A DNA stretch of 64,000 nucleotides from Ypsolopha sequella (Eukaryota > Arthropoda > Insecta > Lepidoptera > Ypsolophidae). The stretch is from assembly GCA_934047225.1 (NCBI GenBank), contig OW203987.1:9575501-9639500 (forward strand). The letters run 5' to 3'. The position numbers and the translations under genes were made by a program. The notes under the pieces are model-generated. The model was not told where the DNA came from, ran no database searches, and saw nothing but the letters and a program-made list of their open reading frames with translations. Positions 54,212 through 64,000 of the stretch are shown here, piece after piece (the stretch's first letter is position 1; each line of letters opens with the position of its first letter).

Positions 54212-54416
54212 TGAAAGTTTAACAAAATTTATACTTGCGATTGTCGGCACTTGGTGAAACTTACGTTGCTCAGAGCTAGTGCCTGGAATCATGTGAAATA
54301 TTTTTATTTAAGATCTTCCCTTGAAAATGGAGTAAAATCCGAAACCGGTTGGGAGTTAACCAAAAATAAAGTGAAACTACAGTACAAGTGTTTTAATTCA
54401 AGATGAAAGTTTAACA
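54212..54416 (+). mobile_element. PLE-D, 179-bp Penelope-like remnant with target duplication
   Basis: TGAAAGTTTAACA at 54212-54224 and 54404-54416 bracket a short insert. The left part (54228-54262) is the reverse complement of the 3' end of PLE-C (28563-28594). The right part holds a hammerhead-like motif and an AGTACAAGTGTTTTAATTCA block like PLE-C. No protein remains. Confidence 0.85.
54316..54354 (+). ncRNA. Degenerate hammerhead-like motif of PLE-D
   Basis: TCCC pairs with GGGA as stem I. The core reads TTGAAAA (two changes from CUGANGA). GGA/TCC, GAA and ACC/GGT follow, then T54350. Probably inactive. Confidence 0.6.
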
Positions 54417-54816
54417 TTTTTAAAGGCCTAAAATGTAAATAGCTGGATTGAAAAAAATTACACTTATACCAGTTTAGTTGCACTGTCGTCTAAAATCAGT
54501 AATCCTTTAAAGCAAGTTACTTAAAAATAATAGTTAAAAAAGCTTCTTCTTATTTTGACCCTCTCAGTACCGCTAATTATTTGTACGCTTAATGACATGT
54601 AGATAGTTATATAGGTATAAACATCTTATCACAATAACTTGGCAAACATGAAAGTATCTATTTTATCATTAAAGCAAGAGGTTATCATTTCTCTGGATGG
54701 TATTCTATCTTGAGACTCCTTTACGCTATTGTCAGACTCAGAGAGGTCTTGACTCCCGCCGCCACCTCTTGTGATTACATTTTATTTTACTATTATAAAT
54801 ACGAATTATTAATATT

Positions 54817-54881
54817 ATGGCAAAAGATCTAGTGATTCTTGCCTACTCTGGAGGTTTGGATACTAGCTGTATTTTAAAATG
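54817..54881 (+). CDS. ASS1: ASS exon 1
   Basis: [21 protein letters not shown] plus TG; donor GTAACT. Carries the nucleotide-binding loop. Confidence 0.94.
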
Positions 54882-57800
54882 GTAACTTTGTGATAATTTC
54901 TTGATTTTTTCAGTTCAATTTTGTTCTTTTAACATGGTTGTATTAATTGTATACAAGGTGACTGTTTGATCATCGTCCAAATTCATACTGGTGACTTGGT
55001 AAGTGATCAGTATCATGCATCAATAACAATTTTGTTGAAATTCGTAAAATGAAATTTCGACTCCCCATAGTGATTCACTCGGGACTGGAACTGAATTTAT
55101 ATGGGAAGCCGAAATTTAATTTTACTAATTTCACAAAAATTGTTACTGATCCAAAATACTGATCACTTATCAAGCCTCCAGTATGAATTTGGACGATGAT
55201 AAAAAAAGTCAACTTGTATATACAAATTGTATTAATAATGATGATTACAGGTTGATTGAAAAGAACTACGATGTCATCTGTTATATGGCAGATGTCGGAC
55301 AAAATGAAGACTTTGGGAAAGCAAAACAAAAAGCTAAATCTATTGGAGCCAAAGATGTAAGTTGCATTTTTGTATTTTATTAGTTTTTCATCCGACTTCG
55401 CTTGTGACACCTCGCACTCTATAATGCTGTATAAAAATAGTGTAAACTCACCTACCAACAGAAAAAACAACATCCTCAGTTTAGAAATTTACGAGTTACG
55501 AAGGTATTTTTCTACAAATGGGTTAACAATATTATTTTGTGCAACTGTGTGAGAAATACTTTATCTACCACCTTTGCATTTATCGTCTTTATTCATAATA
55601 TGTTCAACTAACAATTTCACGATAAATGTGAAGAACACTCGTTCATGAACCCCGGGTGCGTCGTCCTGGTAACGCTGCCTTGAAGGTCATACATGATAAA
55701 GAGGTCGGGACTTATTCCTTGTTGTTAATTGGCTCTCTAGCGGTGTTATAATAAATTGGGCCAATCGCAGCGCACAATCGCGGTGTGATAATGTAATATT
55801 AATTTGTAGATACTTATAAAACTGCTTTTGATTTGCAATTACCTTATGTTATGGTAGTGGATAATAGTTTCTTTTTTTTAAATATTGTTTCATCTTACAG
55901 GTGATCGTAGAGAATCTGCGTAAAGAGTTTGTGAACGACTACATGCTGCCAGCAATACAAATGGGCCTCGTATACGAGAGTCGGTATTACTTGGGCACTT
56001 CATTGGCTAGACCGTGCATCTCTGTGGGAATCGTTCATGCTGCTAAGAAGTATGGTGCCAAGTAAGTAATTTAAAACTCTACTGCTTGAACGTAAAGACA
56101 CTGTTATAGCAGTGCCTGTCTTCTCGTGGACAGCATAATTCGCAAACCAAAGAAGTCCCGTGACGAAGTCCTTACTGGTGTTGAAATATGAATCAAAATT
56201 AAGACTTTTGTATCAGCCACGGAAGCAAACTCTGAAACTGTTGTGCTAAGGAGTTAGGCTTGCAGATGTAAAAGTACTTGAGTAAAGAAATTAAATGAAA
56301 TATATTTATTTATTTATGTAATCAGCTACACTTATTACAGGTTGGTTTTAAGGCGATATGCGAAAAAACGACGGGTGTTTCTTCTCTGTGTATTTCATGA
56401 AATACACAGAAAATTATAATCAGTTTCTGGTATATGCATTTTGACTATACATATAATCTAGGGATTTGATTTTGGAAAACATGTTTGGATAAACTTTCCC
56501 CGATAGAAATAATTGTTGAAATGAGGTCTTCTAACACACTTTTTCTCCTCGTTTAACGAGTAGCAGCCATGTACAGAACTCAAACATATTTTATTAGATG
56601 GGTTTCAACAATATCTAGATATTTGATTTTGGAAATTTTGCTAGCTAGTTTAGTTTTTTTAATAAAAAAATAAAACCAACTTTTTTCACTTTTGCCCTGA
56701 ATCCGCCCCTCTCGCACTGCGCGATTTTTCGCTTGGAGCGACAGTGACAAAAATAAAATTCACATAGCATCTCAATGTAAAATAAAAAACAATAGAACTA
56801 AATAATCTACATCTAATAGTTTTATATAACAGATAATAATATGGGGAAATACACAAAAAATAATAAAAGTTAGGTTTTCTTAAATAAAATAAAATAATAC
56901 ACTTGAATAAAATAAAAAATGTAGGAATAAATTATATTATAAATATAGGTAAATATATAATGCAATGCATGTAATAAATATATGCCTAACTCCGCCCAGT
57001 CGATTAGTATTGCTAAGAAGAAGGGCAAGAAACTTAGCAAGATCAAAAGTTGCCCGACCATAATGTACGAAACAACAGATTTTTTTTCTCGATATCTCAA
57101 TTTACGTAAAGTTGTAATTTAACTGAAAGAATAAAATATTTATAGTATAATATGTTATATTATGTGAAGTCTCTACAGTATGGAATAGGTTTAATGTTTG
57201 CCATGCCGACCGTTTTTCCGGGTCTTGATATACAAAGTGACTTTTTGATCATCGTCCAAATTCATACTGGAGGCTTGATAATTGATCAGTATTTTGGATC
57301 AGTAACAATTTTTGTGAAATCCGTAAAATTAAATTTTGGCTTCCCATATAAATTCAGTTCCAGTCCCGAGTGAATCACTATGGGGAGTCGAAATTTCATT
57401 TTACGAATTTCACCAAAATTTTTATTGATGCATGATACTAGTCACTTACCAAGCCACCAGTATGAATTTGGACGATGATCAAAAAGTCACCTTGTATATA
57501 TATAGACCCCGTTTATTAAGACCCCGGAAAATAATGGCATTCACATTTCCTGTGTACTTATCGTGTACGAAGTATTCCGTTCCTTTACTTCGGTCTCGTA
57601 ATGCGGGCATATTTTACAGATACATATCGCACGGCGCTACTGGCAAAGGCAACGATCAAGTCAGATTCGAACTGAGTGTTTACTCCTTATGGCCTGAAGG
57701 AAAGGTAAGTGACAAACAAGTGTTTTTAAACAAACCAAACCGGTGTGGTTCAAACTTCAAATCCCTATCAGTATTTATTTATATATCTGATCTATAAATA

Positions 57801-58844
57801 TACTCATGACTGTCTCCAAGAGGGGTAGGGAGAGACTACAGATTTCCGTTTGCTACGATCCTGACACACCCCTTTCACCATCCTCCACATCTATCGATCT
57901 AGTCATACAAGCTCTTCTATTCCGGGTACTTTGTTCTTCTAGGGCGGCCTGGTCGAGCTGCTTCGACTTGCGCACCATACATTTCTTTCGTCACTCTACT
58001 TTCATTCATACTCTCGACATGTCCTAATATCCGATGTATGCGCCCCGGAAAGCACGTTAAGTAAGTCCTTGGTCCCGTATCGCCAGATAGGTTATTAAAA
58101 AGTGACTTTTTTTTTTATATTTTAATTATCTCGCGCTTGGCTTGGCCAGTAACTACCTTACGGAAATAGTCAATGAGAGAAACGCGCTCGTCCTGAAAGT
58201 GGGTCAGTGTAAGTTGAGACTTCCGCAAAATCTACGGAAGTCGGTAACGGACAAATGAATGATACCACTCAACTGACGGTAACCAATCTCCCGTACGACG
58301 TCTCGAAAGGGCTGATTCAGGATTCGATTTTGGGGGGGCATTCTGACACTGGTTATCACAAATAAAAAAGGAGGTAAGTTTTTAGGCGCTTTTGGCAAAC
58401 CTTTAATGTACCTATGCTGTGTAAAAGTGCACCCAAATCGAATCGAAAAGTTAGTGCAAATGTATGGAATTCCTGCTGTTTAGGGGGGCATGGCCTGCCA
58501 CCTGTATCCGCCAATGACTTCTCATAAAGTTATGTCGGAATACACAGAGTCACTCGGTGGCATAATTTCGTCATGAGGGTGGTGACAAAGTACGGCTGTT
58601 GTGTTGCTTGTGTCCGAAGGACCCTTAAATCCCTCGAGTGATTTTACCGCTAGACAGGCCAAAACAATATAAATTATTGACTATATCTGATTGTCCAGGT
58701 GATAGCACCGTGGCGTCAACCAGAGTTCTTCACCAGGTTCCAAGGTCGTAGCGACCTGATCGAGTACGCTAAGAGAGAGGGCATCACCGTCTCCGCTACT
58801 CCTAAAGAACCTTGGTCTACAGACGAGAACATCATGCATGTCAG
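54817..58844 (+). CDS. ASS1: Argininosuccinate synthase, 5' part (five exons)
   Basis: Exons 54817-54881, 55251-55356, 55901-56061, 57620-57704 and 58699-58844 join in frame through GT-AG introns to the first 187 residues of a family that is usually about 400-412 long. Start [20 protein letters not shown] has the ATP-binding SGGLDTS loop. Later come [27 protein letters not shown] (substrate-binding region) and [11 protein letters not shown]. The enzyme joins citrulline and aspartate with ATP cleavage to AMP and PPi, a cytosolic step of arginine synthesis. The last codon is split (AG|) and no further exon appears to 64000, so the rest lies downstream. Introns 1 and 3 carry inverted copies of one MITE. 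The last visible intron carries LINE and gypsy sequence in antisense. Confidence 0.95.
54950..55222. mobile_element. Foldback MITE in ASS intron 1
   Basis: A palindromic element with ends ATACAAGGTGACTGTTTGAT / ATCA-like inverted CAACTTGTATAT and arms CATCGTCCAAATTCATACTG / CAGTATGAATTTGGACGATG. It fills about three quarters of the 369-nt intron and stops 28 nt before exon 2. Confidence 0.88.
55251..55356 (+). CDS. ASS1: ASS exon 2
   Basis: [20 protein letters not shown] to IGAKD. Acceptor GATTACAG, donor GTAAGT. Confidence 0.94.
55901..56061 (+). CDS. ASS1: ASS exon 3
   Basis: [20 protein letters not shown] to KKYGA plus AA; contains [12 protein letters not shown]. Confidence 0.95.
56823..57060 (-). 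repeat. Dispersed repeat, uninterrupted paralogue of the PLE-C target (ASS intron 3)
   Basis: In reverse complement it matches 26574-26779 joined directly to 28595-28640, with a single CTAACTTTTATT where PLE-C is inserted. Confidence 0.82.
57228..57500. mobile_element. Foldback MITE in ASS intron 3
   Basis: Inverted copy of the element in intron 1, about 90% alike over its length. It ends 120 nt before exon 4. Confidence 0.88.
57620..57704 (+). CDS. ASS1: ASS exon 4
   Basis: [20 protein letters not shown] to WPEGK; donor GTAAGT. Confidence 0.95.
58699..58844 (+). CDS. ASS1: ASS exon 5
   Basis: [20 protein letters not shown] to DENIMHV plus AG; donor GTATGT. Last exon in the window. Confidence 0.95.
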
Positions 58845-58884
58845 GTATGTTTTTTGGTATTAAAACCGCGTTTCCTGTTCTATT

Positions 58885-59190
58885 TTTATTTATTTATTTA
58901 AAACACTTTTTGCACATTTACACATATAACTTAAAGACAAAAAAAACAATTAAACATGGTGTACAAAGGCGGCACATATTGCTAATAGCAATATCTTCCA
59001 GGTAACACTTGGTAGCTAACAGAAAGATGAACAAAATAACATGTGGAGGTGTAAATACTAATCAGAAAATAATAGAGAGATCAAGATTAAAATATAAACC
59101 TAAATATCTAAGACATAAACTTACATATAAAAATACATGAACATACTTAAATAAATGAATACATACCTATAAAATATACACATACATATA
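58885..59190 (-). mobile_element. LINE 3'-end fragment with ATTT tail
   Basis: Starts (plus strand) with a TTTATTTATTTA tract followed by AAACACTTTTTGCAC and ACACTTGGTAGCTAAC, noncoding. By orientation and tail it resembles the 3' region of the LINE that follows, and its 5' part is missing. Confidence 0.5.
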
Positions 59191-59194
59191 TAAA

Positions 59195-61060
59195 TTTATT
59201 TATTTATTTATTTAAAAAAGGTACACCAACAGCACAAGTATTGTTACACTTAAAAGAGCTTACATTTTTGTAAATATTCTGATACATGCGCCACTTATAG
59301 GTATACACAACATTTGCCAAGTAATTATAAACAAAAAGGGGTATATCATCACACTACAAAAAGGAAAAATACATAGTTTACAAACAAATAAAAAAAAAAC
59401 TACAAACTAAAATTACCTAACTAAAAACTAAATATACTAAATTAAACCTTAACCTAAGGAAGCTAATTAAATATTAACAAATTGAAAGCTACTACCTACT
59501 GATTACAAAAATAAATTATTATATGAGACTTAAACACAAAGAAAGATTGATGGAATACATCTAGATCTGTTATGGTTTCGTTCAAACTATTGTATTCTCT
59601 CATAATTCTTGTCATAGGCGAGTTAAGACCAAGGTTTGATTTACAAGCTGGATAGGAAAACAACTTTGAAATGGCTTTTCTTGGCATATTGTAGGGGATC
59701 GACACAGACAACCTATTCAACAGACAAGGGCACTCAGCTACTCCATTGGCAATTTTATGCAGAAAAGACATATCACGCAGAATTCTGCGGTCACGAAGTG
59801 ATAACATTTTAAATTGTTTCAACCGTTCATCATACGGACGTCTGTGAGACATACCAGGAGATACAAAAGCAAGGTACCTCGTGAACGAGCGCTGAATGCT
59901 TTCTAGACGTTGTGAGTCAACAGCATAAAATGGACTCCAAACTGAACTTGCGTATTCAAGATGACTTCGTACTAGTGCGTTGTACAAGAGTATTTTCGTC
60001 CAAGAAGAACGAAACCCTCTGCTGTTGCGTTTAACAAACCCTAACATCTTTGCAGACTTTTTTGAAATGCTATCAATGTGCGATTTAAATGTTAGTCTGC
60101 TGTCTAAAATCACACCCAAATCACGGATCTCTTTCACTTCTTGAAGTCTGACACTATTTATCTGGTAATTATAATCAATAAGCTCACGTTTACGTGAGAA
60201 TTTTATGTGGTAACATTTATTTGCGTTAAGAAGCATACCATTAGTAGCACACCACGCGGAAATTCTATCAATATCAGCTTGCATAAGCAATGAGTCTTCT
60301 AAAGAGACAACAGTGCTGTATATCTTCAAATCATCTGCAAATATTGAAAACTTACAGTGCTTTATGTGGTATGTTATGTCGTTGATAAAGATTAAAAAAA
60401 GAACAGGCCCCAGATGTGATCCCTGAGGGACGCCAGATATAGAGCAATAAGTATTTGATTCGTAACCATTGACAACAACAGACTGCAATCGGTCAGATAA
60501 ATACGAAATGAACCACTGTAATAATGAGCCAAACACACCGACAGACTGCAGCTTTTGTATCAATAAAGCATGGTTAACTTTATCAAAGGCGCTGCTAAAG
60601 TCAGTGTAAATTGCGTCCACTTGTCGACGCTTATCAACTTCGCCAGATATATCAGAAATAAAAGAAGCAAGGTTAGTCTCTATCGAGCGCCCGATTCTAA
60701 ATCCATGTTGTTGAGGTGACAAGATTTTATTTAAATGACGTGATAAAAATGGGCACACTAAGGATTCAAAAATTTTTGAACAACAGGACAAGATGGAAAT
60801 GGGTCTGTAATTTTGTATGTTGTCCTCTGCACCCTTTTTGAATACGGGTACTATTTTAGCCTTTTTCCATTCACTGGGAAAAGTACCATCTTTCAAAGAT
60901 CGATTCATAATTATGGTAAGAGGCAAAGCTAACGCCGACCCACATCTCTTTATAAAAAGTGGAGGAATGCCATCGGGACCAGAACCTTTAAAGATGTCTA
61001 ATTCTTTGATTTTTCTGAGTACATCCTTCTCTGTAAAACGTATGTGATCAAGACAAAATT
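59195..61060 (-). mobile_element. 5'-truncated non-LTR retrotransposon (LINE)
   Basis: A (TTTA)n tail at 59195-59215, noncoding 3' UTR to 59495, then the RT gene. The 5' end fades into AT-rich DNA near 61050, just before the gypsy LTR. ORF1 and the endonuclease are absent, as expected for a truncated copy. Confidence 0.8.
59496..61045 (-). pseudogene. LINE reverse transcriptase, 5'-truncated
   Basis: The frame is open upstream of the first start-like codon to about 61045, where TEKDVLRKIKELD and GSGPDGIPPLFIK are readable. RT motifs follow: NYRPISILSCCSKIFE, YTDFSSAFDKVNHALL, SGVPQGSHLGPVLFLIFIND and the catalytic SIFADDLKIYS. The C-terminal part has the LGVILDSRLTF and YNALVRSHLEYASSVW blocks usual after the RT of Jockey/CR1-type elements. 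About 515 codons remain; complete ORF2 proteins of these groups run 850-1000 with an N-terminal AP endonuclease, missing here. No internal stop is seen, so truncation rather than decay inactivated it. The clade (CR1/Daphne/Jockey side) is an inference from motif wording. Confidence 0.88.
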
Positions 61061-61122
61061 CGGTAAATAAATAGTAAATAAAAGTAAAAAAATTATAATT
61101 ATTTATTAAAATAATATAATAC

Positions 61123-61528
61123 TGTAGTAGGTCTGTTCAGAAAAAACTCCGAGTGAAGAAGGTCTCTTCAGAAAAAACTCCGAAAATGGTTTTACGGCAT
61201 TTATTGTAGTAGCCGATGATGATACAGAGTTAAGAATGTCACAGGGTTCAGAACTCCACACGGATTGCCGTGGCAGGAGATAAAAGAAGGTAGGGTACAG
61301 CTCGCGGATCGCCGCGGTAAAGGTTAGGAAATACTGTTCGCGGGTGCCGCGGTAGTACAGGTAGGTAGGTCTTTCCGTCACGGATCGCCGCGGTGGAATG
61401 CGCGCAGTACCGCTGCATCGAGCTTATATAGAAGCCGGGCGCTTGTAGGTGAGCTATTCCAACGATCCTTCCGCTGTGTGCGTGCGTTGTTTACCTGCCG
61501 CGGCCCGTTAGGGATCCTTGGTGTTACA
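61123..61528 (-). repeat. 3' LTR of the gypsy element
   Basis: On the minus strand it starts TGTAACACC right after a polypurine tract and ends CCTACTACA, so TGTA..TACA form the usual short inverted ends. About 406 bp. A 37-bp internal phrase (GTTCAGAAAAAACTCCGA) occurs twice near the 3' end. Cannot be compared with the 5' LTR, which lies outside. Confidence 0.8.
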
Positions 61529-61542
61529 TACTCCCCCTCTGG
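61529..61542 (-). promoter_or_regulatory. Polypurine tract of the gypsy element
   Basis: CAGAGGGGGAGTA on the minus strand, immediately before the LTR start: the expected plus-strand primer site for reverse transcription. Confidence 0.8.
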
Positions 61543-61577
61543 CTTCGATGGCGTCCCGATGAGAAGACAGCTGCTGT

Positions 61578-63992
61578 TTAGATTCTAGCAAGTGGCGGAG
61601 TTGATGTCTTCTTCTTTGGTCGGCCTCTTTTGCGTATGGTCTGTACAGGTTTCGGCAATACATCCTCCGAGCCACGGTATGGCTCTAAGGCCGATGCATG
61701 ATATGTACCAACAACATTATCCGGGTTGTCGGGTAAGGCAAGAAGGTAAGATGATGGTCCATGCTGCTTCTTGACAATGTAGGGCCCGTCTCGTCGGGGT
61801 GCAAACTTTGCACTTACTCCTTGTGCCGCACGGCTGATGGGATGAGTTTTGACTAGTACCAATGCGCCAGCAGCATGCTGTATTCCCTCTCTTCGGGTTT
61901 TATCCACGTACACCTTTCTGATTTCTTCTTTATCTTCCTGTAGTTCTCTCGTTCTTTTCAAGGTTTCTGATAAAAGAAGCAGCTTCGGGGTGATTTCAGC
62001 AACAAAGTTTTCGTTAAGGACTATTTCTTTCAAGTCATTTAAAGTATCATCCGCTGTTCTCAATTCTCGCCCAAAGGTTAGGTAAGCTGGAGTGTAACCT
62101 ATAGACGAGTGGTGGGCAGTATTCATCGCGAATCGGATGATAGGTAGCTTGTCAAGCCACATGCTGTGATCGTCTTGAACCAGTATGGCCAGTTGGGTTT
62201 TGAGATCACGATTTCTTCGTTCCACTGGATTAGCCTCGGGATGGTAAACGGGGGTATAACCATGCTTGATTTTGAGGCAGAAAGCAACATGCTGCATAAC
62301 TGAACTGACGAATTGAGGGCCATTGTCAGAAATCATCCTTCTTGGCATGCCGTATCTCAGAAAGATCTCATTTATCAGGGTGTTGGCACAAGTTTCTGCG
62401 GTCGCTGTTTTGAGAGCAAACAACTCAACCCATCTGGTCGCTATATCTTCGACTATGAATATCCAGGTTTCATTACTGGGAGCGGGAGGCAGCGGACCGA
62501 ATAGATCAAAGGAGATCATCTCGAATCTCTTCGCTGTTGCCGTTGTTTGTAGCAATCCTGCTGGCTTCATATTTGATGGTTTGAATCGCTGACATTGAAT
62601 ACAATTTCGCACATAGCTTTCAACGTATTTTCGCATTCCCTTCCAAAAGTACCGCGTCATTATTCTGTGTAAAGTTTTCTCCGCTCCATAGTGTCCAGAA
62701 GTGGGTTCATCATGGTAGACGGCCAGGATGTTAGCCCATTCATGCTCAGGGACCACCAGTTGAGCGTCCTCAGCCTCTGAGTTTGGATTATGCCGGTAGA
62801 GGAGGGCGTTATTTAACAAATAGCCCTTACTGCTCCAGTACGCTGCATTTTCATGTTGCTTTGGGTCTTCCAATGCGGTGATTACCCGCTTAATGAATAG
62901 GTCTTTCAGTTGTTCTTCCCGTGTGTTCTTTGGATCCCGGGTAGGCATATCTACTGCGATTGAACATACACCACATTCATTGCCTGTGTCTATAGTGCAA
63001 GGCGGTCTTGACAAAGTATCAGCTACGACATTCGTTTTGCCAGGCGTATATTTGATCGTGATGTCGAAAGCCTGTATTTGTAGTGCCCATCTGGCCAGTC
63101 TCCCTGTTGGTGATTTTAGCTGCATCAACCAGCGAAGAGCCTGGTGGTCGGTTATGATGGTTATATGTAACCCTTCTATATAACCACGGTATTTCTGTAG
63201 AGCCCACACAACTGCCAGCGCTTCTCTTTCTGTGGTAGAGTAGTTGCGTTCTGCGGACGTAAGCAATCGGCTAGCGTATTCCACTGCATATTCTTCTCTT
63301 CCCTCCCCCTGGACCAAGACAGCCCCTATGGCGTAATTGCTAGCATCTGTCTTCAGTATGTAAGGTTTTGTCTGGTCAGCTTGCCGTAATACAGGGGAAG
63401 TGGTAAGCCGACGCTTCAGTTCCTCGTAGGCTTGTTCCTGTTCTTCTGCCCAAGTCCATTGTACCGTCTTCTTTGTCAATCTTGTAAGTGGCTCAGCAAT
63501 TGACGAAAAATTTTCAATGAACCGGCGATACCAGGAGCAGGTTTGTAGGAACGTGACAAGGTGCTTCAGATTTGTCGGGGTTGGTAGGTTCATAATGGTG
63601 GCAACCTTCTCCGAATCCACCTTTAGTCCCTCAGGCGTGATCACATGGCCTAAATATTTGATCGAAGGAGCAAAGAATCGGCACTTTTTCCTGTTGACAG
63701 TAAGATTATATTCCCTCATTCTCTGGAATATTCTTGTTAGGTCTGACAGATGAGACTCAAACGTCGTTGAAAAGGCAATCAAGTCGTCCAGATATCCGAG
63801 TATCTTAATTCCATCAAGACTTACTCTGAATCTATCAATCATTCTCTGAAAAGTAGCCGGCGCATTGCGTAGTCCGAACGGCATGCGAGTAAACTTGAAA
63901 ATTCCGAAGGGGGTTATAAAAGCAGTTTTGTCCTGATCCTCTTCAGCCACTCGAACCTGCCAGTAGCCAGATTTCAAATCAAGAGCAGTCAT
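61578..63992 (-). CDS. Ty3/gypsy retrotransposon Pol, 3' part (RT, RNase H, integrase)
   Basis: At least 804 codons; the frame runs off the window. Order of domains is the Ty3/gypsy one. RT (from DLKSGYWQV, FGLRNAPATFQRMI, GYLDDLIAFS) lies in roughly the first 170 residues. RNase H follows (LKTDASNYAIGAVL, TEREALAVVWALQKY, TDHQALRWLM). Then comes the integrase zinc finger (H..H..C-IQC, with GHYGAEKTLHRI and CIQCQRFKP). The integrase core has DLFGPLPP, SDNGPQF and an NPVERRNRDLK glutamate block. The tail GRPKKKTSTP is basic. No stop or frameshift was seen in the part visible. The gene reads toward the polypurine tract and LTR at 61.5 kb. It lies antisense in what is probably an ASS intron. Gag and protease should lie beyond 64000. 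Confidence 0.95.
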   Translation of the reverse strand: MTALDLKSGYWQVRVAEEDQDKTAFITPFGIFKFTRMPFGLRNAPATFQRMIDRFRVSLDGIKILGYLDDLIAFSTTFESHLSDLTRIFQRMREYNLTVNRKKCRFFAPSIKYLGHVITPEGLKVDSEKVATIMNLPTPTNLKHLVTFLQTCSWYRRFIENFSSIAEPLTRLTKKTVQWTWAEEQEQAYEELKRRLTTSPVLRQADQTKPYILKTDASNYAIGAVLVQGEGREEYAVEYASRLLTSAERNYSTTEREALAVVWALQKYRGYIEGLHITIITDHQALRWLMQLKSPTGRLARWALQIQAFDITIKYTPGKTNVVADTLSRPPCTIDTGNECGVCSIAVDMPTRDPKNTREEQLKDLFIKRVITALEDPKQHENAAYWSSKGYLLNNALLYRHNPNSEAEDAQLVVPEHEWANILAVYHDEPTSGHYGAEKTLHRIMTRYFWKGMRKYVESYVRNCIQCQRFKPSNMKPAGLLQTTATAKRFEMISFDLFGPLPPAPSNETWIFIVEDIATRWVELFALKTATAETCANTLINEIFLRYGMPRRMISDNGPQFVSSVMQHVAFCLKIKHGYTPVYHPEANPVERRNRDLKTQLAILVQDDHSMWLDKLPIIRFAMNTAHHSSIGYTPAYLTFGRELRTADDTLNDLKEIVLNENFVAEITPKLLLLSETLKRTRELQEDKEEIRKVYVDKTRREGIQHAAGALVLVKTHPISRAAQGVSAKFAPRRDGPYIVKKQHGPSSYLLALPDNPDNVVGTYHASALEPYRGSEDVLPKPVQTIRKRGRPKKKTSTPPLARI

Positions 63993-64000
63993 ATAGGGTG

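Noticed and set aside
1..64000. CRISPR arrays, rRNA genes, bacterial operons or replication origins
   Set aside because: Direct repeats found are transposon ends, SINEs or microsatellites; nothing of prokaryotic type is present.

Overview
The window looks like nuclear DNA of an insect, most likely a moth or butterfly. It is AT-rich, its host genes are split by GT-AG introns, and mobile DNA is very dense. Several dispersed repeats (for example units running from a 'AGGGTTCCGTA' end to a 'TTGGCCGGTTTT' end) are ones I remember as common in Lepidoptera. That assignment is inference; no species can be named.

Layout. 0.26-3.0 kb: intact Penelope-like retroelement (PLE-A). 5.1-5.7 kb: small two-exon THAP-domain gene on the minus strand. 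6-17 kb: foldback MITEs, SINEs and other repeats. 17.2-20.3 kb: complete PLE-B with 214-bp pseudo-LTRs, an inverted partial copy and a 14-bp target duplication. 20.5-26 kb: a TTAA-flanked foldback, a SINE tandem and a hAT remnant with TIRs and an 8-bp duplication. 26.8-28.6 kb: 5'-truncated PLE-C nested in another repeat. 28.8-35 kb: MITEs, a tandem array, SINEs and a nested LINE tail.

35.2-47.9 kb: the complete gene for the Sec1/Munc18 protein Rop (STXBP1/unc-18 orthologue) on the plus strand. It joins in frame across 14 exon positions into 589 codons. Exon position 4 exists in two versions that the reading frame forces to be mutually exclusive. Both encode the syntaxin N-peptide pocket, and a 16-bp hairpin lies between them. 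Two other exons have decayed partial tandem copies just downstream.

54.8-58.8 kb: the first five exons of argininosuccinate synthase, same strand. The rest must lie beyond the window. Its last visible intron already holds two LINE pieces and the 3' end of a Ty3/gypsy element, all antisense to the gene.

Besides the Rop exon pair, the strongest signal is that all three PLE lineages, plus a small remnant at 54.2 kb, carry a hammerhead-ribozyme motif in their terminal region. In PLE-B the element's 5' end falls exactly on the cleavage site predicted from the other pseudo-LTR.
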